DNA of 64,000 bases from Rikenellaceae bacterium (GCA_009783565.1 WRDF01000002.1:244505-308504), one strand, 5' to 3'. Shown: positions 56,720-64,000, counted from the stretch's first letter. Notes: generated by a model from the sequence alone, not told the origin. Numbers and translations are program-made.

Positions 56720-56756
56720 CAAAAGGCATCCCGCATTTCGCTGTGGATGCCTTTTG
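56720..56756. terminator. Terminator between the SUI1 gene and the DUF4295 operon
   Basis: A 12-base perfect stem CAAAAGGCATCC / GGATGCCTTTTG with a 13-base loop. It is A/T-rich at both ends and so may work for both convergent transcripts. Confidence 0.8.
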
Positions 56757-56820
56757 TATTTAAGGTTATAAAAAACCTTAAACTACAACCGTGTGTGGAG
56801 ATTCTTAACCGAAAAAGAGA

Positions 56821-56979
56821 CTATTTCTTCTCGAAGAATTCCTTAACGTCGTCGTTCGCTACGATTTCGCTCTTGAAGACATAAGCGCCCGTTTTGTCCG
56901 ACTTCACCATCTTGATCACCTTTGTGAAAGCTTTGCCCGCACCGGCGGTTCTAAGCGTTGCAACTGCTTTTTTTGCCAT
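56821..56979 (-). CDS. DUF4295 small ribosome-cluster protein
   Basis: 52 residues: MAKKAVATLRTAGAGKAFTK, then VIKMVKSDKTGAYVFKSEIV and ANDDVKEFFEKK. This small basic protein is a Bacteroidetes-specific neighbour of rpmB and rpmG (DUF4295) and is probably ribosome-associated. It was found directly in the sequence, 28 bases downstream of rpmG. The genes usually following it in Bacteroidales, ftsY and rimO, are not here. Confidence 0.92.
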   Translation of the reverse strand: MAKKAVATLRTAGAGKAFTKVIKMVKSDKTGAYVFKSEIVANDDVKEFFEKK

Positions 56980-57007
56980 GACTCGCTACGTGTAAATACG
57001 TGTAAAA

Positions 57008-57193
57008 TTACTTGATCTCTCTGTGAACAGTCACCTTTTTCAGGTACGGATTGTATTTCTTGCGCTCCATACGGTCGGGTGTGTTCTTTTTGTTTTTGGT
57101 GGTGATGTAGCGCGACATTCCGGGAACGCCGCTCTCACGCTGCTCGGTGCATTCGAGGATCACCTGTTGCCTGTTACCTTTCTTTGCTGCCAT
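57008..57193 (-). CDS. rpmG: Ribosomal protein bL33
   Basis: 61 residues, [20 protein letters not shown] at the start and [19 protein letters not shown] at the end, the usual L33 sequence. It lacks the CxxC zinc pairs of the C+ paralogue. Second gene of the rpmB-rpmG-DUF4295 operon, three bases after rpmB. Confidence 0.97.
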   Translation of the reverse strand: MAAKKGNRQQVILECTEQRESGVPGMSRYITTKNKKNTPDRMERKKYNPYLKKVTVHREIK

Positions 57194-57196
57194 TTC

Positions 57197-57430
57197 TTAG
57201 TAGATTTTCTTAGGAGCGACAGCCTCTTTTAGGGCGTTGTCGAAGCCTTTTTTGTTAATGGTTTTGATCCCGGCTGCCGACACTTTCATCGTGATCCAGC
57301 GGCCTTCGCTCTCCGACCAGAAACGCTTAGTTTTCAGATTCGGACTGAAACGGCGTTTGGTCTTGCGGTTCGAGTGCGACACGTTGTGTCCCACCATTGC
57401 CGTCTTGCCTGTGATTTCGCAAACTTTCAT
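57197..57430 (-). CDS. rpmB: Ribosomal protein bL28
   Basis: 77 residues starting MKVCEITGKTAMVGHNVSHS, typical L28. The Met at 57445 (MTTTTMKV) is upstream of the expected start and left out. It leads the operon with rpmG and DUF4295, from the promoter at 57465-57472. Confidence 0.97.
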   Translation of the reverse strand: MKVCEITGKTAMVGHNVSHSNRKTKRRFSPNLKTKRFWSESEGRWITMKVSAAGIKTINKKGFDNALKEAVAPKKIY

Positions 57431-57464
57431 TGTCGTCGTTGTCAAATTGTTCGTAAAACGGATG

Positions 57465-57502
57465 CAAATATACGGCTTTTTTCTGAAAACGCAATACCTT
57501 TG
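57465..57502. promoter_or_regulatory. Divergent promoters of rpmB and bioA
   Basis: Minus-strand TATATTTG (57465-57472) for rpmB and plus-strand TACCTTTG (57495-57502) for bioA. The bioA box ends only seven bases before its ATG. Confidence 0.55.
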
Positions 57503-57509
57503 CGATAAT

Positions 57510-58784
57510 ATGACGATTGAAGAACTACTTGCTTACGACCGCGAGCACGTCTGGCATCCGTACACTTCGATGACCGATCCGCTCAGGGTCTATCCTGTGG
57601 CGCGGGCGGCGGGGGTGTATATCGAACTTGCGGACGGGCGGCGGCTGATCGACGGCATGTCGTCGTGGTGGAGCGCGGTGCACGGGTACAACCACCCCGC
57701 TCTGAACGCTGCGGCACATGCCCAGATCGACCGCATGGCGCACGTAATGTTCGGCGGGCTTACACACCACCCTGCGGTAGAACTTGCGCAAAGGCTCGTC
57801 GGGCTGACGGGGCTGCCGCATGTGTTTTACAGCGATTCGGGGTCGGTTGCGGTGGAAGTGGCGGTGAAAATGGCGTTGCAATATATGCAGGCGACGGGGC
57901 ACACGCGGCGTACGAAACTCGCAACAGTTGCGGGCGGCTATCATGGCGACACGTGGCACGCCATGTCGGTGTGCGACCCCGTGGGCGGGATGCACGCGCT
58001 GTATGCCGGACGACTTCCGGTGCAATTTTTCGCGCCGCGTCCGGGCGTGCCGTTCGGCGGGGAGTGGACGGAGGCAGATTTCGAACCGATGCGTGCGCTT
58101 GTCGCGGCGCACGGCGACGAAATCGCGGCGGTCATAATCGAACCTGTGGTACAGGGTGCAGGCGGCATGTGGTTCTACCATCCCGAATATTTGCGGCGGT
58201 TGCGCACGCTGTGCGACGAGCACGGGATTCTATTGATCGCCGACGAAATTGCTACCGGTTTCTGGCGCACGGGGCGGGCATTCGCGTGCGAATGGGCGTA
58301 CATCACACCCGATATAATGTGCGTCGGGAAAGCCCTTTCGGGCGGATATTTGAGCTTTGCGGCTACTTTGACCTCAGAGCGCGTGGCAGACGGAATTTCG
58401 TCCGCCGCGCCGCACGTTTTCATGCACGGGCCTACGTTCATGGGCAATCCGCTGGCGTGTGCGGTGGCGTGCGCGTCGCTCGAACTGCTTGCCGCTCCCG
58501 AACTGCCTGCGCGTATCGCACAGATAGAAAGCATGTTACGTCAGTTGCTCGCCCCTGCCGCCGATTTTGCGGGGGTCGCGGACGTTCGCGTGTTCGGGGC
58601 GATCGGCGTTATCGAGATGCGCGAACCGGTGGATGTCGGGCGTTTTCAGGAGCGCTGCGTTGAGGCGGGAGTGTGGATACGCCCGTTCGGACGGCTCGTC
58701 TACATCATGCCGCCGTACATAATCACCGACGACGAACTGCGCACGCTATGCACTGCGATGGTGCAATTGGTGGGTGAGACATGA
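57510..58784 (+). CDS. bioA: Adenosylmethionine-8-amino-7-oxononanoate aminotransferase
   Basis: 424 residues starting MTIEELLAYDREHVWHPYTS, a hallmark of BioA. It transfers an amino group from SAM to make diaminopelargonic acid in biotin synthesis. PLP sites: YSDSGSVAVEVAVKMA, GGYHGDTWHAMSV, ADEIATGFWRTG and the PLP lysine in CVGKALSGGY. No other biotin gene is near. The start codon follows the promoter box so closely that the mRNA may be leaderless. Confidence 0.95.
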   Translation: MTIEELLAYDREHVWHPYTSMTDPLRVYPVARAAGVYIELADGRRLIDGMSSWWSAVHGYNHPALNAAAHAQIDRMAHVMFGGLTHHPAVELAQRLVGLTGLPHVFYSDSGSVAVEVAVKMALQYMQATGHTRRTKLATVAGGYHGDTWHAMSVCDPVGGMHALYAGRLPVQFFAPRPGVPFGGEWTEADFEPMRALVAAHGDEIAAVIIEPVVQGAGGMWFYHPEYLRRLRTLCDEHGILLIADEIATGFWRTGRAFACEWAYITPDIMCVGKALSGGYLSFAATLTSERVADGISSAAPHVFMHGPTFMGNPLACAVACASLELLAAPELPARIAQIESMLRQLLAPAADFAGVADVRVFGAIGVIEMREPVDVGRFQERCVEAGVWIRPFGRLVYIMPPYIITDDELRTLCTAMVQLVGET

Positions 58785-58800
58785 AAATGACAATTAATAT

Positions 58801-58808
58801 TATCTTTG
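58801..58808 (+). promoter_or_regulatory. Promoter -7 box for the following membrane-protein gene
   Basis: TATCTTTG, 26 bases before the start codon at 58834. Confidence 0.5.
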
Positions 58809-58833
58809 CAACATACTTAACCCGAAAACGATT

Positions 58834-59526
58834 ATGAAGAAAAAAGATTTTTTAGTCATACTGATCACCGCCGCGCTGCTCGCGCCGTTCTTTCTGTCGC
58901 CGGTCGTTTATGGCTGGTACAAAACGTTCAACGTCACTCATCCGGTGGTGATGAGTTTCCTTAAATTCGCTGTCCTCGCGACATTCGGCGAGTGCATCGG
59001 GCTGCGCATCACCAATGGCGTATATAATAAAAAGGGGTTTGGAGTACTGCCGCGCGCGGTGGTGTGGGGTTTTCTGGGAATAGGCATCGCGTTTGCCATA
59101 AACCTGTTCTTCGCGGGCACGCCCGTCGCGCTTGCCCAGTTCGGCATGACGGAAGCTCCGGCTGTGATTGCCGCGCACGGGCTGACGCTGCTGAAAGTGC
59201 TCGTGTCGTTCTGCATTTCGCTGTCTATCAACCTGATATTCGCACCGGTGTTCATGACGCTGCATAAAGTCACCGACACCCACATTGTACAGACCGGAGG
59301 CACGCTGCGCGGATTTTTCACTACGCGGCTGCCGATGGGCGCGACGCTTGCGGGCCTGGATTGGAAACGCCAGTGGGGCTTTGTGTTCAAGAAGACGATA
59401 CCGTTTTTCTGGATTCCGGCGCATACCGTAACGTTCCTGCTACCGGGCGATATGCGCGTGCTGTTCGCCGCGCTGCTGGGCATCGCACTCGGTGTATTGC
59501 TTTCGCTGGCCGCGCTGAAAAAATGA
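58834..59526 (+). CDS. Integral membrane protein of unknown function (possibly Mpv17-like)
   Basis: 230 residues with about four or five membrane segments. The C-terminal part, DWKRQWGFVFKKTIPFFWIP followed by AHTVTFLLPGDMRVLFAALL, resembles the W-x-x-P...F..VP..R pattern of Mpv17/PMP22 proteins. I recall similar proteins in Bacteroides but not their function. It is followed 4 bases later by the DUF2148 gene. Confidence 0.7.
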   Translation: MKKKDFLVILITAALLAPFFLSPVVYGWYKTFNVTHPVVMSFLKFAVLATFGECIGLRITNGVYNKKGFGVLPRAVVWGFLGIGIAFAINLFFAGTPVALAQFGMTEAPAVIAAHGLTLLKVLVSFCISLSINLIFAPVFMTLHKVTDTHIVQTGGTLRGFFTTRLPMGATLAGLDWKRQWGFVFKKTIPFFWIPAHTVTFLLPGDMRVLFAALLGIALGVLLSLAALKK

Positions 59527-59530
59527 TATT

Positions 59531-60070
59531 ATGATACAGAACGAAAAGAAGGTGCGTGAGGAGGCGGTGCTCGATGCGGCCCATGCCATGATGGCCGCCG
59601 CGCGCACCGCGCCGAAAGGCAAGGGGCGCGATAATCTCGAAATTATCACGGTGAGCGGCGACGATCTGCATGTACTTGCGGAGCAGATGCGCCGTTATGC
59701 CGAGCAGTCGGGGATGGCGTTTTTCACGCGCGACGCGGGCAATGTCGAGCAGGCGCAGGCGGTAGTCATCATCGGCACGAGTTACGGCACGTTCGGGCTG
59801 AATTGCGGTTTTTGCGGCTTTGCGACGTGCGAGGCAAAAGACGAGAGCAACGGATCGATACCGTGTGCGATAAATTCGACGGATCTGGGCATAGCCGTCG
59901 GTTCGGCTGTCTCGGTGGCCGCCGACCGTCGTCTGGACAACCGCATTATGTACTCCGTCGGACATGCGGCGCTCGAACTCGGCTGGCTGCACGGATGCCG
60001 CGCGGCATTCGGTATCGTGCTCAGTTGCATGGGGAAAAACCCGTTCTTCGATAGGGTTGTACAAAAGTGA
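59531..60070 (+). CDS. DUF2148 ferredoxin-like protein
   Basis: 179 residues. The Cys-rich motif GLNCGFCGFATCEAKDESNG and CAINSTDLGIAVGSAVSVAA define DUF2148, a group with predicted iron-sulfur binding. The Cys spacing (C-x2-C-x4-C) suggests a cluster ligand set with the later PC and GC residues. It probably acts as a small redox protein; the partner is unknown. The end of the gene overlaps a half of repeat family F. Confidence 0.85.
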   Translation: MIQNEKKVREEAVLDAAHAMMAAARTAPKGKGRDNLEIITVSGDDLHVLAEQMRRYAEQSGMAFFTRDAGNVEQAQAVVIIGTSYGTFGLNCGFCGFATCEAKDESNGSIPCAINSTDLGIAVGSAVSVAADRRLDNRIMYSVGHAALELGWLHGCRAAFGIVLSCMGKNPFFDRVVQK

Positions 60071-60201
60071 ACAGACCTTAGGCACGCCGTCGGCGGCGAA
60101 GGACGCGAAATGTAATGTAGCGTCCCGCCGCGTGGGGCGGCGGCGTGACGCAGGACTTCCGCTTACAGCGAAAGTCCGAATAACTTGTGTAAACAGGCCT
60201 C
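60066..60201. repeat. Family D repeat flanked by halves of family F
   Basis: GTGAACAGACC (60068-60078) and TTGTGTAAACAGGCC (about 60184-60198) resemble family F arms in the same orientation on the two sides of a D element (GCCGTCGGCGGCGAAGG ... CGCGTGGGGCGGCGGCGTGA ... GACTTCCGCTTACAGC). Confidence 0.6.
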
Positions 60202-60216
60202 TAAATAAAACTGCCT

Positions 60217-61392
60217 ATGCCTGAAATCGACCGAAAACAACGTATCGTGCTTGTGCACGACCCGAAGGAGGAGATGTTTCTCGGGGTGCTTCATCCCGAT
60301 GCCGCGCTTTTTGCAGATTATCTCGATGTGCGCGAGGCGAATCGCGAACACCGTCATTTTCAGCATGTTATGACTAAATGCGGGTTCGACGTGCGCACCG
60401 TGCGCGACACGATGACCGCCGGAACGATGGATGGGCGCGGGCGACCCGTGCAGGGCGACGCGCTCGAAGAGTTGCGGGCATTCGCGGCGCAATTCCTCGA
60501 ATACGACGGCTACGACACGGTCGATCCGGCGGCGCAGCGGCGCTATAAGGAGGAAGTTCTGCGCAAGGCGCATCCGCTCGATCTGGTGGGTATCGTGCTC
60601 AACCGTCCTAAGATCATACTCCACGCCACGTCGAGCAACACGGGGTTTTCGGCCGATTATGTGATGCGTCCGATGATGAACCTGCTGTTCATGCGCGATT
60701 CGATGATAAACACGCCGCGCGGCGCGGTCATAGGGCGGTTGCATTCGCCGCAGCGTCAGGGAGAGAGGCTGGTGGGCGAGTTTTGTCTGCGCAAATTCGG
60801 CACAGAGCCTGTTTTCCGGATTCCGGATGCGACGTATCTTGAAGGCGGCGACTATGTGCTCAGCGGCAGCACGTCGTTCATAGGTTATGGGATGCGGACG
60901 ACGCGTCCGGCGATCGATATGCTACTGGATGCCGACATGTTTGGTACGCAGCGCGTGGTGGTGGTCAAAGACCGCCTGCACGCACAGGCGCAGATGCACC
61001 TTGACACATATTTCAATGCGATCGACACCGACCTGTGTGTGCTGTCGGAGAACAGGTTTCATGCCCCGCCGGACAGCGACGCATTCCTCACGGCCGATGT
61101 CTATGAACGCGGCAACGGCAGCTATGTTCAAACGCTTGCCGACGAGCCGTTAGTGAGATATCTGGCCGCGCAGAACATTGTAATAATTCCCATTTCAGGA
61201 GCGGACAGCGATTCGTTCGGAGCGAATTTTCTGCCTGTCGCCCCGCGCGAGATAATAGGCGTAAGCCGCAAATCGGCAGCCTATAAAACCGCCATGCGCA
61301 GGCACGGCGTTCGTGTTCATTGGGTCGATCTGCTCCATTGTACAAAAGGCTACGGCGCGGCACACTGCCTTACGCAGGTGATCTCAAAATAG
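60217..61392 (+). CDS. Arginine deiminase-family protein
   Basis: 391 residues with the catalytic layout of the amidinotransferase/deiminase superfamily: LLFMRDSMINTPRGA, YLEGGDYVLSG (EGGD), QMHLDTYFNAIDTD (H-x-D) and the nucleophile Cys in GYGAAHCLTQVI. Arginine deiminase converts arginine to citrulline and ammonia. The usual partners arcB and arcC are absent, and the sequence differs from classical ArcA, so the guanidino substrate remains uncertain. Confidence 0.85.
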   Translation: MPEIDRKQRIVLVHDPKEEMFLGVLHPDAALFADYLDVREANREHRHFQHVMTKCGFDVRTVRDTMTAGTMDGRGRPVQGDALEELRAFAAQFLEYDGYDTVDPAAQRRYKEEVLRKAHPLDLVGIVLNRPKIILHATSSNTGFSADYVMRPMMNLLFMRDSMINTPRGAVIGRLHSPQRQGERLVGEFCLRKFGTEPVFRIPDATYLEGGDYVLSGSTSFIGYGMRTTRPAIDMLLDADMFGTQRVVVVKDRLHAQAQMHLDTYFNAIDTDLCVLSENRFHAPPDSDAFLTADVYERGNGSYVQTLADEPLVRYLAAQNIVIIPISGADSDSFGANFLPVAPREIIGVSRKSAAYKTAMRRHGVRVHWVDLLHCTKGYGAAHCLTQVISK

Positions 61393-61402
61393 AAAATACT
61401 CT

Positions 61403-61464
61403 GTCATTGCGGGCTTGACCCGCAATCTCTGTTTCATCAGATTGCGGGTCAAGTCCGCAATGAC
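61403..61464. repeat. Family A pair
   Basis: GTCATTGCGGGCTTGACCCG and, facing it, AGATTGCGGGTCAAGTCCGC, giving a large inverted repeat 11 bases after the stop codon at 61392. Confidence 0.8.
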
Positions 61465-61478
61465 GAAAGCGAAAAAAT

Positions 61479-62057
61479 ATGAATACAAAAATCGAAGAAC
61501 AGGCTGCACAAGCGGCAGCGGTATTGAAAAAGGGTGGGGTGGTACTGTATCCGACCGACACGGTGTGGGGCATCGGGTGCGATGCGACGAATGCCGATGC
61601 GGTGGAGCGAATTTATCGCATCAAACGCTCGGAGAACAAGAAGAGCATGTTGATGCTGGTGGCATCGGCGGCGATGGCAGAACGGTATGCGACGGGTGCG
61701 CCTGCCGTAGCGTGGGAGCTGATGGAGGTGGCCGACAAGCCGCTTACGCTTATTCTGCCCGGCGCTTCGGGTGTGGCGGCGAATCTCGTGCCCGATGAGG
61801 GGACTATCGGGATGCGCGTGCCGGATGATGCTTTCTGTCAGGCTGTGCTGAGGTTATTGAAGCGGCCGTTGGTTTCCACGTCGGCCAACATAACGGGTGA
61901 ACCGACCCCGATGACATACGCCGAAATCACGGACGAGATACGCTCGGCGGTCGATTTCGTGGTCGATCCCGCGTGCGAGAGCGCGGCGGCGACGCATAAG
62001 CCTTCGTCCCTGATTGCCATCGGCGCGGGCGGTGAGGTGACTGTGATAAGGGAATGA
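61479..62057 (+). CDS. Threonylcarbamoyl-AMP synthase (TsaC/YrdC-like)
   Basis: 192 residues. Motifs VVLYPTDTVWGIGCDA, YRIKRSENKKSMLMLV and VSTSANITGEPTP define the Sua5/YciO/YrdC family. The enzyme makes threonylcarbamoyl-AMP for the t6A37 tRNA modification. It lacks the Sua5 C-terminal domain, so it is the short TsaC form. Seven bases separate it from the thioesterase gene. Confidence 0.93.
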   Translation: MNTKIEEQAAQAAAVLKKGGVVLYPTDTVWGIGCDATNADAVERIYRIKRSENKKSMLMLVASAAMAERYATGAPAVAWELMEVADKPLTLILPGASGVAANLVPDEGTIGMRVPDDAFCQAVLRLLKRPLVSTSANITGEPTPMTYAEITDEIRSAVDFVVDPACESAAATHKPSSLIAIGAGGEVTVIRE

Positions 62058-62064
62058 GCCGATA

Positions 62065-62466
62065 ATGAAAAAGACCGAGACCGACATACAAATCCGTTTT
62101 GCCGACATCGACATTCTGGGGCATGTGAACAATGTGTGCCTGCAACACTATTTCGATCTGGGCAAAAGCATGTTTTACAGGGATATACTCGGCATAGAGA
62201 TGATGCCGGGCGGAGGACGTGAGTTTCCGATAACGGCTGCGACCGAAACATCGTATTTTGCCCAGACGCGTTTCGACGAACCGATATATGTCGAAACCCG
62301 GATGCCCGCGATAGGGAATAAGAGCATGACCGTTGCCCAGCGTATCATATCACGCACGACGTGCGAGGTGAAGGCCGAGAGCCGCAGCGTAATGGTCGCG
62401 TTCGATTTCGTGGAGCAGACTTCAATTCCTGTTCCGGAGAGTTGGCGGAGCAGACTGTTTAGTTAA
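62065..62466 (+). CDS. Hotdog-fold acyl-CoA thioesterase
   Basis: 133 residues. The start IQIRFADIDILGHVNNVCLQ carries the D-x-x-G-H-V-N-N catalytic motif of the 4-hydroxybenzoyl-CoA thioesterase type. It hydrolyses acyl-CoA esters; the substrate is unknown. Ends before a strong terminator. Confidence 0.92.
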   Translation: MKKTETDIQIRFADIDILGHVNNVCLQHYFDLGKSMFYRDILGIEMMPGGGREFPITAATETSYFAQTRFDEPIYVETRMPAIGNKSMTVAQRIISRTTCEVKAESRSVMVAFDFVEQTSIPVPESWRSRLFS

Positions 62467-62490
62467 ATTTCAGGCTTTCGCTGAAAACGG

Positions 62491-62537
62491 AAGTCCGGCA
62501 TCACGCCCTCATGTAAGGGCGTGATGCCGGACTTTTA
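62491..62537. terminator. 19-base-pair terminator hairpin
   Basis: Perfect stem AAGTCCGGCATCACGCCCT (62491-62509) / AGGGCGTGATGCCGGACTT (62516-62534), loop of six bases, then TTACCT. Sits between the convergent thioesterase and small membrane-protein genes and may serve both strands. Confidence 0.88.
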
Positions 62538-62550
62538 CCTCTATTATCTT

Positions 62551-62778
62551 TTAATCCTTATGCTTTTTTACTTCGTCCTCAAATTTTATTAATTTATTGC
62601 GCCTGATTACTATTAAATACGCAATAAAGAAAATATTCGTCATTACAGATATACTTTTAGCAATAGAGATCACTTGTTCCGAGCCGCTTCGTTCTACAAG
62701 AACACTAATAACAGCCGCAGGGATAATCAATATAAAGATGGTGGTCACAAGTTGTTTTTGGAACTTTTCCCTTTTCAT
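62551..62778 (-). CDS. Small two-helix membrane protein, paralogue of the upstream gene
   Basis: 75 residues: basic start MKREKFQKQL, membrane helices at about 10-29 and 42-59, charged tail KFEDEVKKHKD. It resembles the protein encoded at 62799-63035 in size, layout and motif (VLVERSGSEQV versus WLERSSPEVV, then T-N-x-x-x-I and a closing RRN). AT-richer than the flanking core genes. An immunity-type role for the gene upstream is only an inference. Confidence 0.65.
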   Translation of the reverse strand: MKREKFQKQLVTTIFILIIPAAVISVLVERSGSEQVISIAKSISVMTNIFFIAYLIVIRRNKLIKFEDEVKKHKD

Positions 62779-62798
62779 AATCTATCCGAATTTAATTG

Positions 62799-63035
62799 TT
62801 AAGGTTCGGAATCCTGTTTCTTTTTTTCTTTACGTTCATTGCGCCTCTGTGCTATTGCAAATCCAATAAGCATGGCATTCGTAAACAGAGATATTTTCAG
62901 AACGAAAAACACTACTTCCGGACTGCTTCGCTCCAACCAGAACATAATAAGAACCAAAATAAAAGCGACGGGAATAATAACCAATATAAGAAAACCGGCC
63001 AGAAATTTCACGAACTTTTTCTTTTCCATAATCAT
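62799..63035 (-). CDS. Small two-helix membrane protein, paralogue of the downstream gene
   Basis: 78 residues with the same layout as the 62551 gene: basic start, two membrane helices (about 10-32 and 42-62), central LERSSPEVV and a charged tail ending QRRNERKEKKKQDSEP. The two lie 20 bases apart and directly follow the large right-end gene (16 bases), so all three are likely co-transcribed. Tandem duplication is clear; function is unknown. Confidence 0.65.
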   Translation of the reverse strand: MIMEKKKFVKFLAGFLILVIIPVAFILVLIMFWLERSSPEVVFFVLKISLFTNAMLIGFAIAQRRNERKEKKKQDSEP

Positions 63036-63051
63036 TTTTTTATGTTAAAAA

Positions 63052-64000
63052 TCACCAGTTAAATAATTGCTTAATCCCCTCGGCGGCAGAAAAAGTAAGT
63101 CCGCCTGTAATTGCCCCGAAAGCGTACCCAGGAATAGATCCAATTCCCGGTATTGCTACTGCTCCCGTTCCCGCACCTACTATACCTCCTACTGCTGCTC
63201 CGGTCGCATCTTCAATCAAAATGTCTCTAACACTGAAAGATGAGTGTGAATTTTGATATTGCTGCCAAACGAATTCCGGCCAATCGCAATAACATTTATC
63301 CGCATTCCAAATTAATCCGGGCGGACATGGCAGCAGGAACATAACACCGTCCTCATTAACATAGATGTACCATTCAGGATCGCCAGGAACAGGATAAAAG
63401 CCCTCAGGCATCTGTGGTATAATGCCCGGAGTATTACCCGACCTCGTCGCCACACTTTGCATTATCTCCTGATATAAATCCTCGTCAGGATCGATAGTGC
63501 GCACGATCTGCGAATTCAATACGGTGTTCCATTTCGCAAGGTTCTCCGTCCAGTATTCAGCCGAATGGACAGCGACACTTGTTGCGTACAACAGTTGCTC
63601 CGCCTCCTCCACTGTCGGAGCTTCCCGAATGATTTCTTTTTCCAGTTTTGAAATCTCTTTCCTCAGCAAGACGGGGTTCATATCTTCTCGGTAAACAATA
63701 TCTACCATCCGCTGCCAATACTCCTGCTGAAACGGCGTAAGGACTTCTGTAACTTCTGCGGTACTCCGAGTGAAAGAGCGGGTACTCGACATGACCACAT
63801 CCAAAAAGTTGTCATCCAGCGTCGGGTCTACCGTCCGCATAAACCTGCCGGTGGAGTTAATGACCAACTGCTCGAAATCGAATGTTTCGGGAAACGCTCC
63901 GCCCGAAGAACTTCTTGTCGCGGAGTTGCCGCCCGATTCTTCGAACAGGCGAATCTTTTCTGCCATCAGGTCGGCAAGGATGAAGTCAAGCCCCTCGTTA
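63052..64000 (-). CDS. C-terminal part of a large unknown protein with peritrophin-like motif and glycine-rich end
   Basis: The frame is open to the window edge (upstream codons read NEGLDFILADL before the Met at 63966), so the start is outside. Counting from that Met: two related stretches near residues 36-69 (GRFMRTVDPTLDDNFLDVVM) and 149-178 (VLNSQIVRTIDPDEDLYQEI) suggest an internal repeat. Residues 188-232 (GFYPVPGDPEWYIYVNEDGV ... LPCPPGLIWNADKCYCDWPE) look like a CBM14/peritrophin chitin-binding motif with some Cys missing. Residues 252-296 are glycine-rich and hydrophobic (TGAAVGGIVGAGTGAV, YAFGAITGGL), like glycine zippers of pore-forming bacteriocins. No family is assigned. Confidence 0.65.
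   Translation of the reverse strand, partial: NEGLDFILADLMAEKIRLFEESGGNSATRSSSGGAFPETFDFEQLVINSTGRFMRTVDPTLDDNFLDVVMSSTRSFTRSTAEVTEVLTPFQQEYWQRMVDIVYREDMNPVLLRKEISKLEKEIIREAPTVEEAEQLLYATSVAVHSAEYWTENLAKWNTVLNSQIVRTIDPDEDLYQEIMQSVATRSGNTPGIIPQMPEGFYPVPGDPEWYIYVNEDGVMFLLPCPPGLIWNADKCYCDWPEFVWQQYQNSHSSFSVRDILIEDATGAAVGGIVGAGTGAVAIPGIGSIPGYAFGAITGGLTFSAAEGIKQLFNW

Noticed and set aside
8212..61464. Repeats as a possible CRISPR array
   Set aside because: Copies are scattered singly or in facing pairs over tens of kilobases, without regular spacers or cas genes.
1..64000. tRNA, rRNA or tmRNA genes
   Set aside because: No cloverleaf-like sequences with T-loop and CCA-end context, and no rRNA segments, were recognised; a covariance search would be needed to be certain.

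Overview
The window looks like chromosome of a Bacteroidota bacterium, order Bacteroidales, most like the Alistipes/Rikenellaceae group. The signs are a SusC/SusD receptor operon with a FecR anti-sigma factor, the rpmB-rpmG-DUF4295 trio, a PUR-alpha-like DUF3276 protein, a Bacteroidetes-type trp leader, and promoters of the TTTG / TAnnTTTG type. Bases are by eye a little over half G+C, except the AT-richer right end (about 62.5-64 kb). I saw no rRNA, tRNA, CRISPR array or transposase gene.

Layout. 0-4.2 kb: leftward operon of an outer-membrane barrel protein, two membrane-anchored SGNH esterases and an MBOAT acyltransferase (cut by the window edge), probably O-acetylating a surface polymer. 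4.2-11.2 kb: housekeeping genes (DksA-like regulator, ileS, gcvT, a flavodoxin, an AlkD-like protein, dtd). 11.3-22.6 kb: thirteen rightward genes of phage origin (tail-like proteins, ClpP-type protease, capsid-like protein, portal-like protein, connector, holin, spanin-like protein) with no integrase, terminase, tape measure or endolysin, and with host-type palindromic repeats between many of the genes. 22.6-27.2 kb: GSCFA protein, ispE, trxB, an M23/LysM peptidase and DUF3276. 27.2-28.7 kb: a lone trpB behind a complete attenuator, whose 22-residue leader peptide has three Trp codons in a row. 28.7-37.7 kb: FecR, then SusC (with STN domain), SusD, a DUF4843 lipoprotein and a PKD-like lipoprotein, ended by a strong terminator. 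37.7-41.4 kb: a small lipoprotein, cinA, and a Na/phosphate cotransporter gene with a frameshifted 3' end. 41.4-49.7 kb: part of the division/cell-wall cluster (rsmH, ftsL-like, ftsI, murE, mraY, leftward) interrupted by a secreted hydrolase gene. 49.7-62.5 kb: nagB, lon, valS, a SUI1 protein, DUF4295/rpmG/rpmB, bioA, a membrane protein, DUF2148, an arginine-deiminase-family protein, a TsaC-like protein and a thioesterase. 62.5-64 kb: the 3' part of an unknown large gene with a peritrophin-like motif and a glycine-rich C-terminus, followed by two paralogous small membrane proteins.

Intergenic DNA is full of short palindromic repeats of several families, many starting at or within a few bases of stop codons. 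The most unusual parts are the phage-derived cassette, the right-end toxin-like locus and the trpB attenuator. No database search was possible; names rest on sequence motifs recognised by eye.
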